A program made the translations under genes and the position numbers. Of a DNA stretch of 36,295 nucleotides, positions 1 through 7,928 are shown piece by piece. The notes under the pieces are model-generated. The model made no database searches, was not told where the DNA came from, and was given only the letters and a program-made list of their open reading frames with translations. The stretch is from assembly GCA_018263505.1 (NCBI GenBank), contig JAANXA010000035.1:1-36295 (forward strand), in the 5' to 3' direction. The stretch is from Candidatus Nitrosopumilus sp. Its GTDB lineage: Archaea; Thermoproteota; Nitrososphaeria; Nitrososphaerales; Nitrosopumilaceae. Numbering within the stretch: position 1 is the stretch's first letter; the number at the start of each line of letters is the position of its first letter.

Positions 1-45
1 TTAATTGAAATCGTGCGTAAATACAACTAGTGTGTACAATGATGC

Positions 46-117
46 CATTTGATGATACATTTGACACATTTGATGATACATTTGACACATTTGATGATAC
101 ATTTGACACATTTGATG
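46..117. repeat. 21-bp tandem repeat, about 3.4 copies
   Basis: Three exact copies of a 21-bp unit start at 46, 67 and 88, and a 9-base partial copy follows at 109. Inside the unit the octamer ACATTTGA recurs with alternating 12- and 9-base steps, an average of 10.5 bases, or one helical turn. The minus strand is open across the array and would encode a 7-residue repeat, but there is no convincing gene around it. It lies about 130 bases upstream of the first gene. It could be a multi-site protein-binding array or a neutral minisatellite. Confidence 0.9.
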
Positions 118-216
118 AAAAGTTGAAACATTGTCAAAGAATGAACACTATCTTGAATTATTCCCTGTCAATTTTTTATGTAAAATGATTTTTTAGTTGT
201 GGATGTATCTCTGAAA

Positions 217-225
217 TATTTAAAA
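217..225 (+). promoter_or_regulatory. TATA box of the small zinc protein gene
   Basis: A TATTTAAAA element is centred about 28 bases before the ATG at 249. This is the spacing expected for an archaeal promoter producing a nearly leaderless mRNA. No Shine-Dalgarno sequence precedes the ATG. Confidence 0.55.
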
Positions 226-248
226 TCTGCAAATTTCTAAAACAATTT

Positions 249-434
249 ATGACTAGTGAAACTGAATTAAAAATTCAAAAATCACAACTATCTACTCTTG
301 AATTAATTCATCATTTTAGAGAAAAATGTAAAATCTGTGGTCATCACAGAATTATGCATGATGGTTTGGGAAAATGCGAAGGTGTGATGAACAAACCCTG
401 TAATTCTGGTTGTGATTTATTTGAATCTGAATGA
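249..434 (+). CDS. Small Cys/His-rich (zinc-binding) protein
   Basis: A 61-residue protein with Cys27-x2-Cys30, His32/His33, His37, Cys43, Cys51 and Cys55, enough ligands for one or two structural zinc sites. The N-terminal 25 residues are polar and helical and there is no membrane segment. The ATG sits at the right distance from a TATA box, which supports the start. I do not recognise a named family. A small zinc-ribbon adaptor or nucleic-acid-binding protein is the most that can be inferred. Confidence 0.75.
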   Translation: MTSETELKIQKSQLSTLELIHHFREKCKICGHHRIMHDGLGKCEGVMNKPCNSGCDLFESE

Positions 435-495
435 TTGTGTATTTTATTTTCTAAAAAATATAATTCTTTAATAACAATCATGTTGGTAATATTTT

Positions 496-1146
496 GTGAG
501 AGATTTTGAACCTGATGAGGAATCTATTTCCCCTACTTATTATGAACCGTTAGATTCTCCAAAAGATTTTGAACCTGAATTACCCAACCAATTACTTGAT
601 TATGTCCTAAGAAATGTCACTTCTGAAACCATTGATCCTAACTTATTTGTCGTAATGGCAAAAAGACGCTCAACTAGAAAATTTTCTGACAAACCTGTTG
701 AAACCGTGAAAATTGATAAAATAATTGCTGCCGCTGATACTGCCCCTACTGCAGGTAATTATCAGGGATTTGAAATTTTTTATGTAAAAAGCCCTGAAAA
801 GAAAAAACTTCTAGTTGATGCATGCAATAAACAACCTTATGTTGACTCTCCTGTGGTTTTAGTATTTTGCAAAAATCCCTCTAGAGTAAAATTAGATTTT
901 CCTGAATACATATTGAAGAAATTTGCAATTCAAGATGCTACACTTGCTGCAGGATATTCTCAACTTGCAGCACAAGCATTGGGACTGAGTTCTATATGGA
1001 TTGGAATGTTTGATGAGCAAAAAGTAATGGATGTGATTGGAACTGACCTTATTCCCTCTTCAGTTTTATGTATAGGATATCCAAAACAGACAAAATTCCC
1101 TAAACCTAGGAGAAACCTGAAAGACTTGGTACATGTAGTCTGGTAA
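496..1146 (+). CDS. Nitroreductase-family protein
   Basis: A 216-residue protein with a nitroreductase fold signature. After a roughly 50-residue acidic N-terminal extension comes the KRRSTRKF segment (about 55-63), which in this family contacts the FMN phosphate. TAPTAGNYQ (about 80-88) and the Gly-rich IWIGMF region near the C-terminus also fit. Members are FMN-dependent, NAD(P)H-using oxidoreductases of nitro-compounds, quinones or flavins; the substrate cannot be told here. The start is GTG, since no ATG lies before the family core. It stands alone, 61 bases after the zinc protein gene and 51 bases before the next. The N-terminal extension is unusual. Confidence 0.88.
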   Translation: MRDFEPDEESISPTYYEPLDSPKDFEPELPNQLLDYVLRNVTSETIDPNLFVVMAKRRSTRKFSDKPVETVKIDKIIAAADTAPTAGNYQGFEIFYVKSPEKKKLLVDACNKQPYVDSPVVLVFCKNPSRVKLDFPEYILKKFAIQDATLAAGYSQLAAQALGLSSIWIGMFDEQKVMDVIGTDLIPSSVLCIGYPKQTKFPKPRRNLKDLVHVVW

Positions 1147-1197
1147 CTCTATCAAACATTCTTCTGATTTAAATAATCAAACACATTTCTTATTTGC

Positions 1198-1428
1198 ATG
1201 ACTGATGCATATGTTATGCTTAATTGTGAATTAGGTGCAGAGGAAAAAATTATTGAAGCATTAAAAGAGATCGAACAAGTCACTGATGTTTTTGAAACTA
1301 TTGGAACTCATGATATGATGGTAAAACTTCAAGCAGAAAATTTTGAAAAAATTCGAGAAATAGTTTCTTGGAATGTGCAAAAATTACCTAAAGTACGTTC
1401 TACTTCAACTCTGATCAAAAAAGAGTAA
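1198..1428 (+). CDS. Stand-alone Lrp/AsnC ligand-binding (RAM) domain
   Basis: 76 residues that correspond to the C-terminal effector domain of Lrp/AsnC regulators, with no helix-turn-helix. The protein starts directly at the first beta strand (DAYVMLNCELGAE) and has the typical GTHDMMVKL strand near residue 37. Single-domain RAM proteins form oligomers and may bind amino acids or pair with full-length Lrp proteins. A full-length Lrp-type regulator is at 16672-17109. The ATG is the only sensible start. Confidence 0.88.
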   Translation: MTDAYVMLNCELGAEEKIIEALKEIEQVTDVFETIGTHDMMVKLQAENFEKIREIVSWNVQKLPKVRSTSTLIKKE

Positions 1429-1575
1429 CTTCTTTTTAATCTGAAATTCATTACACTGTTAATTTTGAATTTATTTTTTCCTTATTCAAAAAATTCTCAT
1501 ATTGATGAATTCTTGTAATTTTAATCAAATAACCTATTTTTAAAATATAATTATGATGTTGTATGTGTCTATAAT

Positions 1576-1752
1576 ATGGTTGAAGAAAAAAACGAAATTG
1601 AGAAACTTATTGATACTATGATTTCTAATGGTGATAACTTACTTGATGATCTTAAGCATGTGCTACCTGATTCATTTGCAGAAACCATGGAGATATTTCA
1701 TGAGTCTAATGTTACAAATCTTAAAAAAATTAAAGAATTCCTTAACAAATAA
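1576..1752 (+). CDS. Small acidic helical protein (58 aa)
   Basis: An ATG-to-TAA reading frame of 58 codons. The product begins MVEEKNEIEKL, is acidic and fully helical-looking, has no Cys and no membrane segment, and ends KKIKEFLNK. A TATA-like TTTTTAAAATATA lies about 35 bases upstream. It sits alone between a plus-strand and a minus-strand gene with normal codon usage. No family recognised. Support comes from codon pattern and promoter only. Confidence 0.6.
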   Translation: MVEEKNEIEKLIDTMISNGDNLLDDLKHVLPDSFAETMEIFHESNVTNLKKIKEFLNK

Positions 1753-1773
1753 AACATAAAATTTTTTATCAGG

Positions 1774-2115
1774 TTATTTTTTTGACTCTTCTGAGTCATC
1801 ATCTTGGTTTCTACTTGGACCTACCATGTCTTCTGGATTAACTTTATTGTCCCAATCTCCTTTTAATCCTTTGATAAGTGCAATTACTCCAATACCAATA
1901 ACACTAATTATAATTCCAAAAAATATCGTTTGATCAAATACCTTAAATGAACAATTAATCTCTTGTGGAGGTTTATCTTCAAAGTATTCATAACATGTTC
2001 CAAATTGATCTGATTCTAAGGTAGCTGCTTGATAATTTCCTCCAAAAATTCCTAAAATTAAAAACCCTGCAAAAACAAACCCTATACCAATCATGATAAA
2101 ACGCATATCGCTCAT
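1774..2115 (-). CDS. Two-TM small membrane protein
   Basis: 113 residues. A first hydrophobic helix lies at about 5-25 and a second at about 63-85, with a roughly 35-residue polar loop between them holding two Cys (CYEYFEDKPPQEINC), possibly a disulfide if the loop is outside. The charged C-terminal tail (about 90-113) ends in an acidic DDDSEESKK. No family recognised. The start ATG lies 46 bases downstream of the start of the next minus-strand gene unit, so it may share that transcript. Confidence 0.75.
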   Translation of the reverse strand: MSDMRFIMIGIGFVFAGFLILGIFGGNYQAATLESDQFGTCYEYFEDKPPQEINCSFKVFDQTIFFGIIISVIGIGVIALIKGLKGDWDNKVNPEDMVGPSRNQDDDSEESKK

Positions 2116-2161
2116 GATGTTTTTTGCAAATTCACTGTATTTACTGTTTTATCCTATGACA

Positions 2162-2623
2162 TTACCTTTCAAGTATTTCTTTTAGGTTTTCTAATGATGT
2201 CTCATAAAAAATTCCCATGAATGCTAGAAATTCTAAAAATTGTGTTTCTGTCATTTTCTCACTGTTTAGATAAGACTTCCAAGTAAGTTCTACCAATTTT
2301 TTTGATTTTGATTTAATTGATATCGTTGCAACATATGCCCGTAATGGCAATCCCTCAGTTGCAATATATGTAAAATATTCTTTGTTTTTCCATGCAACAA
2401 TATGCTCTTCTATTTTGTTTCCGTCTGAAAATGTAATTAACCTAATTGCTCCTACATCTCTCTTTTTTTTAGATAAAAATTTAGTAGATTTGACGTCTAC
2501 TGCCCATTCTGGTAATCCTGCAATATTGCTGATTTTTCTCCATACTTTGTCTTTGGATGCTTTAATTTTGATTATTTTTTTTACTGTTCCTGTTTGAAAT
2601 GTCTTTTTTGAGCTTTTTACCAT
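2162..2623 (-). CDS. SRPBCC/START-like ligand-binding protein
   Basis: 153 residues with the helix-grip layout: a first strand (VKKIIKIKASKDKVWRKISN, about 14-33), the Trp/Pro loop LPEWAVDVKS, central strands with GAIRLITF and EHIVAWKNKEYFTYIATEGLP, and a long C-terminal helix ending LKEILER. This matches polyketide cyclase/dehydrase-type SRPBCC proteins, which bind hydrophobic ligands in a deep cavity. The ligand is unknown. The N-terminus (MVKSSKKTFQ) is basic and disordered. The start is the ATG 78 bases from the divergent coiled-coil gene. Confidence 0.8.
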   Translation of the reverse strand: MVKSSKKTFQTGTVKKIIKIKASKDKVWRKISNIAGLPEWAVDVKSTKFLSKKKRDVGAIRLITFSDGNKIEEHIVAWKNKEYFTYIATEGLPLRAYVATISIKSKSKKLVELTWKSYLNSEKMTETQFLEFLAFMGIFYETSLENLKEILER

Positions 2624-2700
2624 GTTCTAACCTGTTTTTACATTAATTTTAAATTTTATTTGAATAACTGTTTTTAATCCCTTTAAAACAATAATAAGAA

Positions 2701-3987
2701 ATGGTATTTGGTTGGGGGAAAAAGAAGCAAGAAAAAGAAACAATCCCCGTAAATGAAATTTCCAAAGATAAGGAAATCTTACTTTCAGATGTACCTGCTA
2801 TTGTCAATGAACTTTATGAACTACGAACCTCTCAAACTCTTTCTGAGATTAAACATCTGAGAAATAATACTGAACCTCTAATCACAGATTTGATAAAAAT
2901 TGGAAATGTACTTGAAAAAGATAATTTGAAAGTTGATGATATTGATAAACACCTTGCAATAATTGTAGTACGTGGGAAACAACAAGTAATCGATGTGATT
3001 AAAAGAGGAGTTTCACATTTGCCAGAAGTTCAAAATATTGATGATGCTCAAAAATTAAATTCTTCATTGAACTCTATTCTCAAAAAAGTTGGAGATGTCT
3101 TGGGAAGACAAACTAGAGTTATTCACATATTTGCTAAAAAATATGCAAATCAACTAAAAGAAAATTTAGAAGTAATGAACAAGAATCATTCAGAAATCAA
3201 TTCAATTTTAAATAATTTTAAATCTATGAAACTTAGCGCTACTGATATTTCTGATATTTTAAAACAAATAAAAAATTTACAAACAAATAGAATTGAAAAA
3301 ACTCAAAAAATCTCTGATTATGCAAACCAATTAACAGAATTACAAGAAAAAATAACCTCTATTTCAAATTCTATTGAAGAAATAAAATCTTCTGATGATT
3401 ATAAAAAATACCTTGATCTGGAAGCAAAATTAACTTCTTTTGATTTACAGAAATCTGAAATAAAAAACAAAATAACAACACAATTCACAAAAATTTCTAG
3501 ACCTCTTGGAAGATATGAATATGCTTCTTCATTAGATAAAGATCAAAAAAATATCCTTTCTAAATTAATTAATGATCCTTTTGACGTACTTGTTGCAGAA
3601 AACAAAGAATCTATAATTACGATTTTAGAGAATGTTCGAAAAGCTATATCGTCTGGTTCTATTTCTGTTAAGGATGTAGATAAGACAATGTCTCAAATTA
3701 CCGAAATCGAAGAAAAACTTGATGAATTAATAACAAATGTCTCAGAATATTTTGAAAAAATCCATGTCATTCAAAACGATATGAATTCCCTTAAATCTGA
3801 TCAACTGGAATCTCTGGAATCTGAATTAAATAAAAATAATATGTTCAAAAAAGATTCTGAATCAAAGTCTGAATCTTTTAAAAAAGAAATTATTGAAAAC
3901 GATCTTAAAATTCCTCAATTAATTTCTAAAATTGAAGTTAAATTAAGAATTTTTTCAAATACTAAATACACTATCAATCTTTCTTAA
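2701..3987 (+). CDS. Long coiled-coil protein, SMC-hinge-arm-like
   Basis: 428 residues, almost entirely helical, rich in Lys, Glu, Ser and Asn, with no Walker motif. A short N-terminal segment (MVFGWGKKKQEKE) could be an amphipathic membrane-contact motif. Residues about 30-150 look like a compact helical domain including a LAIIVVRGKQQVIDVI segment, about 155-265 a coiled coil, and about 275-310 a short globular stretch (RPLGRYEYASSLDKDQKN). More coiled coil runs to the end. No family recognised. It is 31 bases upstream of a JAMM protease gene, likely co-transcribed. ESCRT-III/CdvB identity was considered but length and layout do not fit. Confidence 0.8.
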   Translation: MVFGWGKKKQEKETIPVNEISKDKEILLSDVPAIVNELYELRTSQTLSEIKHLRNNTEPLITDLIKIGNVLEKDNLKVDDIDKHLAIIVVRGKQQVIDVIKRGVSHLPEVQNIDDAQKLNSSLNSILKKVGDVLGRQTRVIHIFAKKYANQLKENLEVMNKNHSEINSILNNFKSMKLSATDISDILKQIKNLQTNRIEKTQKISDYANQLTELQEKITSISNSIEEIKSSDDYKKYLDLEAKLTSFDLQKSEIKNKITTQFTKISRPLGRYEYASSLDKDQKNILSKLINDPFDVLVAENKESIITILENVRKAISSGSISVKDVDKTMSQITEIEEKLDELITNVSEYFEKIHVIQNDMNSLKSDQLESLESELNKNNMFKKDSESKSESFKKEIIENDLKIPQLISKIEVKLRIFSNTKYTINLS

Positions 3988-4018
3988 AATTAAATTAGTT
4001 CGATTTTGAAGTATTTTT

Positions 4019-4417
4019 GTGCTTTTCAAGAAAAAAAATGTTGAGCGTAAAGTAATCCTTCAAAAAGATGTACTTGATAGCATTTTATCCTATTGTCAAA
4101 TGAAACATCCGAATGAAGGTATTTTGATTCTAAAGGGGAAATCAAAAAACGGTGAGATTAAAATTGATGGATTGGTAATACCACCTTTTAATTATACTGG
4201 ACCCACATTTGCTGGATTTCCTCATTCTTTTTTACCTTTTGATATGAGCTATATAGGAATGGTTCACTCTCATCCTAGTGGTTCTGCAGAACCGTCTGTA
4301 ACTGATCTTCATAATTTTTTTGGATTGGTTTCTTTAATTGTTAAATCACCTTATGCTGATGATTCCATTTTTGCGTGGGATAGTAGTGGTAATACAATTC
4401 CTCTTTCAATAGTGTAA
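4019..4417 (+). CDS. JAMM/MPN-domain metalloprotease
   Basis: A 132-residue single-domain protein with the complete zinc-protease motif: Glu33, His83-Ser-His85, then Ser93-x2-Asp96, exactly the HxH-x7-S-x2-D spacing of active JAB1/MPN/Mov34 enzymes. Such enzymes cleave isopeptide or peptide bonds after ubiquitin-like proteins, or Cys from sulfur-carrier proteins. No ubiquitin-like gene, E1 or proteasome gene is in the window. The start is GTG (second codon CTT), as no ATG precedes the first strand. It lies 31 bases after the coiled-coil gene and 51 bases before a membrane zinc-ribbon gene. Confidence 0.9.
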   Translation: MLFKKKNVERKVILQKDVLDSILSYCQMKHPNEGILILKGKSKNGEIKIDGLVIPPFNYTGPTFAGFPHSFLPFDMSYIGMVHSHPSGSAEPSVTDLHNFFGLVSLIVKSPYADDSIFAWDSSGNTIPLSIV

Positions 4418-4444
4418 TTCTTTTCGTTTAAAGAATCGCCAAAA

Positions 4445-4452
4445 CTTTATAA
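4445..4452 (+). promoter_or_regulatory. TATA box before the membrane zinc-ribbon gene
   Basis: CTTTATAA lies about 20 bases before the GTG at 4469, inside the short gap after the JAMM gene. It suggests that the membrane zinc-ribbon gene can be transcribed on its own. Confidence 0.4.
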
Positions 4453-4468
4453 CCTTTTCAGAGTTACT

Positions 4469-4801
4469 GTGGTTAAATTGTTTAACTACAAAACTTATTT
4501 ATTATTTTTAGGTGCATCTCTTGCAATTAGTATAGGTCTACAAATGGTTTTGCCATTCCCTTATGGTTTAGGTGCTGCACTTGCAATTTTCATTATATTC
4601 CCATTATTTCTAAGAAAACGATACATGAGTAAAATGGGTGGATATGGTGGAAATTCTGGTTCTCAAGGGGGAGGATTTTTTGGAATGGGTTCCCCAGGTG
4701 GTTCGTCTGGTGTCCGATATGTTTGTCTTGTTTGTAACAACAAACACAAAGGCGGAACTTGTCCACGATGTGGTTCAAAAATGAATCGTGCTGATTTTTA
4801 A
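4469..4801 (+). CDS. Membrane protein with C-terminal zinc ribbon
   Basis: 110 residues. Two closely spaced hydrophobic helices (about 10-27 and 32-48) are followed by a basic RKRY stop-transfer segment, a Gly/Ser-rich linker (about 57-81) and a C-terminal zinc ribbon with Cys86-x2-Cys89 and Cys98-x2-Cys101. The ribbon is predicted to be cytoplasmic. The start is GTG. The membrane anchor plus flexible linker plus ribbon suggests docking of a soluble partner, but the partner is unknown. Confidence 0.78.
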   Translation: MVKLFNYKTYLLFLGASLAISIGLQMVLPFPYGLGAALAIFIIFPLFLRKRYMSKMGGYGGNSGSQGGGFFGMGSPGGSSGVRYVCLVCNNKHKGGTCPRCGSKMNRADF

Positions 4802-4811
4802 TTCAATTCCC

Positions 4812-5123
4812 ATGTCTTTAGAAGAAATTCGTAAAAAAGTAATCTTCCATAATTCTATTGATATTTGGATTGCTGCATGTACTGAAAATAATACTGATTG
4901 GAAAACTCCTGAAGATTATAAAAAATTTATTTCTTATTTATTACAAAATAATTTGAATCTAAAGGCATTTAATCTATGCACTCATGAATCTGGTGCAACT
5001 GAAGAAGACAAAACAAAATTTGCTGAAATTTTATCTGAAACAAAAGAAGATCCAAATTCTTTGACTTATACAATTAGATTAAATGATTCTGCATTGAATA
5101 TTATTAGACAATACTTTACTTGA
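4812..5123 (+). CDS. Small conserved-looking protein, unknown function
   Basis: 103 residues from the ATG at 4812 (MSLEEIRKKVIFHN). An in-frame GTG at 4788 would overlap the upstream gene by 14 bases, and the ATG is preferred. The protein is mixed alpha/beta with WKTPEDYKKFISYLL in the middle and a NSLTYTIRLND strand near the end. No family recognised. Its stop codon directly abuts the stop of the convergent permease gene, with no base between them. Confidence 0.7.
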   Translation: MSLEEIRKKVIFHNSIDIWIAACTENNTDWKTPEDYKKFISYLLQNNLNLKAFNLCTHESGATEEDKTKFAEILSETKEDPNSLTYTIRLNDSALNIIRQYFT

Positions 5124-6491
5124 TCATCTTTTGAGTTTTGGATTTATGATTGAGTCCAATGCATTCCCAATAAATACAAAAGCTAACCCTGTCACTGCAA
5201 TCATTATTCCAGGTGGCATTATCCACCACCATAATCCTCGTGAAGATGCTCCAAATGTATTTGCATCATGAAGTATTTGTCCCCACGTGGGAAACGATGG
5301 ATCTCCTAAACCTAAAAAGCTTAATCCTGCTTCAGTTGTAATTGCTGCTGGAACTGAAATTGCAATACTAGCAAATGCATATGGTAGTAATTGTGGCAAA
5401 ATATGTTTTAAAACAATTTTTGATTCTTTTTGACCCATCATATTTGCAGCATCTACATATCCTCTTGTTTTAATTTGAAGTGACATACTTCTTGCAACTT
5501 TTGCAATCCCTACCCATCCGAAAACCATCAAAAATCCCACTAACACAAATATACTATTACTTATTGTCACTGAAAGAATTATGAGAAATGGCAGTGCTGG
5601 CAATGCATAGATCACATCATTGAATCTCATCATGACTTCATCTGTTTTTTTACCTTTGAATCCTGCATACACTCCATAAAGCAATCCTGCCACTACTGAT
5701 GCAATGGATACTACTAATCCAATAAATAATGCAAGTGGTGTGCCCCACAATAACCCAATTGCTAAATCTCGTCTTAATTCATCAGTCCCCATCACTCCAA
5801 AAACTTTACCGCCTATGATTAATTTAGATTCTAGAATTTTTGGTTGGTTATCAATTGAAAATGTATCTATTGAAAAAATATAATTTCCTTTTAATGGTTC
5901 ATTTTTTTCTAATTGTGAAAAAATAATATCTTCTGATGCTAATCTGTCAAAACTAAATGAAAATTTTTCTGATTGTAGTGATAAATTTTTCCTTATTGAT
6001 TTATCTGTTGAAAAAATTCTTTCATTGTGTTTGATTTCTGAATTTGAATGTGGTAAAGACATTGATATTAAATCTAATTTTATTCCATCAGGCCTAGTTA
6101 CTGACATTTCTATTAGTGGAGAATTTTCATATTTTGATGAAAAAATGTAAATGAAATCATTTGGAAATTCATCATATTCAAAATTCACTCCAAATTGATG
6201 TGATGTGAGAATCAATTCTTTATTGGAACTTATTTGTACATTTGGGTTTTCATAAATTCTATGCTCTGGAATTTTATCAAACATGAAATAATTTACCCAT
6301 ATGGGTACTGCTACTTTTGGATATAGTATCCAATTTTCTGGATTATTCCATTCTTGAAATGTTTCAATGGGTATTGTGATGATGGCAATAATTGAAATTG
6401 CAATAAGTGTGGATAATATGATGATCCCAGTAATTCCCATTTTACTTTTAAAAAATTCCTGTTTAATTTCTTGAGGACTGATACTGCTCAA
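5124..6491 (-). CDS. OppC/DppC-type ABC transporter permease
   Basis: 455 residues. An N-terminal helix (about 17-38) is followed by a large extracytoplasmic insert (about 45-215), then the binding-protein-dependent permease domain with five helices (about 240-450). The ATPase-docking loop is visible as YVDAANMMGQKESKIVLKHI, with the expected distal Gly and the AGLSFLGLGDPSFPTWG segment of DppC/OppC proteins. It would form a heterodimeric channel with the OppB-like protein encoded 2 bases upstream. DppC proteins are usually near 300 residues, and the insert accounts for the extra length. Substrate (peptide, nickel or other) cannot be told. Confidence 0.92.
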   Translation of the reverse strand: MSSISPQEIKQEFFKSKMGITGIIILSTLIAISIIAIITIPIETFQEWNNPENWILYPKVAVPIWVNYFMFDKIPEHRIYENPNVQISSNKELILTSHQFGVNFEYDEFPNDFIYIFSSKYENSPLIEMSVTRPDGIKLDLISMSLPHSNSEIKHNERIFSTDKSIRKNLSLQSEKFSFSFDRLASEDIIFSQLEKNEPLKGNYIFSIDTFSIDNQPKILESKLIIGGKVFGVMGTDELRRDLAIGLLWGTPLALFIGLVVSIASVVAGLLYGVYAGFKGKKTDEVMMRFNDVIYALPALPFLIILSVTISNSIFVLVGFLMVFGWVGIAKVARSMSLQIKTRGYVDAANMMGQKESKIVLKHILPQLLPYAFASIAISVPAAITTEAGLSFLGLGDPSFPTWGQILHDANTFGASSRGLWWWIMPPGIMIAVTGLAFVFIGNALDSIINPKLKR

Positions 6492-6493
6492 TT

Positions 6494-7552
6494 TTATGCT
6501 CCTGTTCTTACTCTTGGATCAAAATACCCGTACAATAAATCTGCAATAAATATACTGATGAGAAAAAATACTGTTAGAATGTATGTGGCCCCTATGATTA
6601 CGGGTAAATCCATCACTGTTATTGCCTCAAAATACAATCTTCCCATCCCTGGCCAATCAAAAACAGCTTCAGTAATTATTGCTCCTCCTAAAGAACCTGA
6701 TAAACTAAGAGCCAGAATTGTCACAATTGGTGGGGCTGCATTTTTTAAAGCATGAGAATATATGATTTTTTTCTGTTTAATACCAATTGTTTTTTTTGCC
6801 ATGATGAAATCTTCTTGCATGATTCCTACCATGAAATTTCTTACCAGATATGCCCATGAACCAAAACCTATCATCACAATTGTGATCAGTGGCAATGTCA
6901 TATGATACAATAAAGATCCTATGTATGATGGATCCGACGAAGGTATATCTGGTGTTGCTCTTGCAGGAAATATTTGCCATGTAAATGAAAATAGAAAAAT
7001 CATTAACATTCCAATCCACCATACTGGAAAACTAGAACTAATTACTGCAAAACTTGATGTTGCCCTATCTATGAAAGATCCTATCCTGTTTGCTGATATT
7101 GCGCCTATAAATATTCCAATGATTGAAATTATTATTGTGGCTGTTGTAAATAATAAAATCGTTCTTGGAAGTTTTTCAAAAATAATATCTTTAACATTTG
7201 ATGATCCTTCATCACTAGTTAAAAAAGTGGCATGTCCAAAATCTAATAATAAAATTTTGTACATTGTAACTCCAATTCTTTGTGGAGAAAACCATGGTTC
7301 ATCTAATCCTAAAACCTTGTTCCTTTGATCTATTTGGTCTTGAACAAACATTTCAAATTCTTCAACTGATGAAAAACTTTCTGCAATTGCTGGATTTTCA
7401 GTAATTTCAGATCTTACTTGAAACACCACTCCTTGTTTCAAAATTGTATCCATGTTGGAACCAACAAGTAAAATTGTAATTAACAAAGTTATCATTAAAA
7501 CTAAAAACATTGTGAAAATTCTTGTAAGAATATATTTTTTCATACTCATCAC
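6494..7552 (-). CDS. OppB/DppB-type ABC transporter permease
   Basis: 352 residues with the DppB layout: a KKYILTRIF N-terminus leading into the first helix, an extracytoplasmic loop (about 35-120) and the permease core. The docking loop FIMAKKTIGIKQKKIIYSH is followed by the typical GGAIITEAVFDWPGMGRL segment. It is the first gene of a two-gene operon with the OppC-like protein. No ATP-binding subunit or substrate-binding lipoprotein lies in the window, so partners must be encoded elsewhere. Start among ATG codons at 7552, 7549 and 7543 is uncertain. Confidence 0.92.
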   Translation of the reverse strand: MMSMKKYILTRIFTMFLVLMITLLITILLVGSNMDTILKQGVVFQVRSEITENPAIAESFSSVEEFEMFVQDQIDQRNKVLGLDEPWFSPQRIGVTMYKILLLDFGHATFLTSDEGSSNVKDIIFEKLPRTILLFTTATIIISIIGIFIGAISANRIGSFIDRATSSFAVISSSFPVWWIGMLMIFLFSFTWQIFPARATPDIPSSDPSYIGSLLYHMTLPLITIVMIGFGSWAYLVRNFMVGIMQEDFIMAKKTIGIKQKKIIYSHALKNAAPPIVTILALSLSGSLGGAIITEAVFDWPGMGRLYFEAITVMDLPVIIGATYILTVFFLISIFIADLLYGYFDPRVRTGA

Positions 7553-7681
7553 AGTCTTGTGAAAAAATCACTTTATAACATTAGATATTTTTGAAAACGA
7601 TTTTAAAACATGATGATTCTTTGTTTGTCTCATTATGCAAATAATCATATAATAAAACACAATCAAAAAATTTGTAATATT

Positions 7682-7927
7682 ATGAGTGCAAACACAATTC
7701 GAAAAGCAAAAAAACTTGTTGAAAACGGAGGTGTTTCTCAAATTGAGGATGACTTATTTCAAATAAAATCTTCATCAAACCCTGAAAAATCTTATTTTGT
7801 TACCTCTGATTCATGTGAATGCCCTGGCTTCAAAAATTTTTATAAATTTCATCATGGAAAAGGATTAAAAGCAAATTGTTCACATTTGGAGGCAATTCGA
7901 ATTTTTAAAAATGAACAAAAATCTTAA
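7682..7927 (+). CDS. SWIM zinc-finger protein
   Basis: 81 residues from the ATG at 7682. Ligands Cys45-x-Cys47 and Cys66-x-His68 form the CxCxnCxH SWIM signature, in the context SCECPGFKNF and ANCSHLEAI. SWIM domains bind DNA or proteins and occur with SNF2 ATPases and recombination factors; a SNF2 ATPase is encoded 2 kb downstream. A longer frame from 7610 exists, but a TATA-like element at about 7647-7656 is about 30 bases before 7682, favouring the short form. The stop is 1 base from the convergent gene. Confidence 0.8.
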   Translation: MSANTIRKAKKLVENGGVSQIEDDLFQIKSSSNPEKSYFVTSDSCECPGFKNFYKFHHGKGLKANCSHLEAIRIFKNEQKS

Positions 7928-7928
7928 T

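Noticed and set aside
1-147. Minus-strand coding frame across the 21-bp repeat
   Set aside because: It gives about 36 residues of a seven-residue repeat with no promoter or family; the repeat explains the open frame.
2701-3987. Identity as an ESCRT-III/CdvB or SMC protein
   Set aside because: There is no Walker A/B for SMC, and length and domain order do not match CdvB. Only coiled coil can be claimed.
6471-7328. Two plus-strand frames opposite the OppB-like gene
   Set aside because: They mirror the hydrophobic permease sequence; no start context or protein-like pattern supports them.
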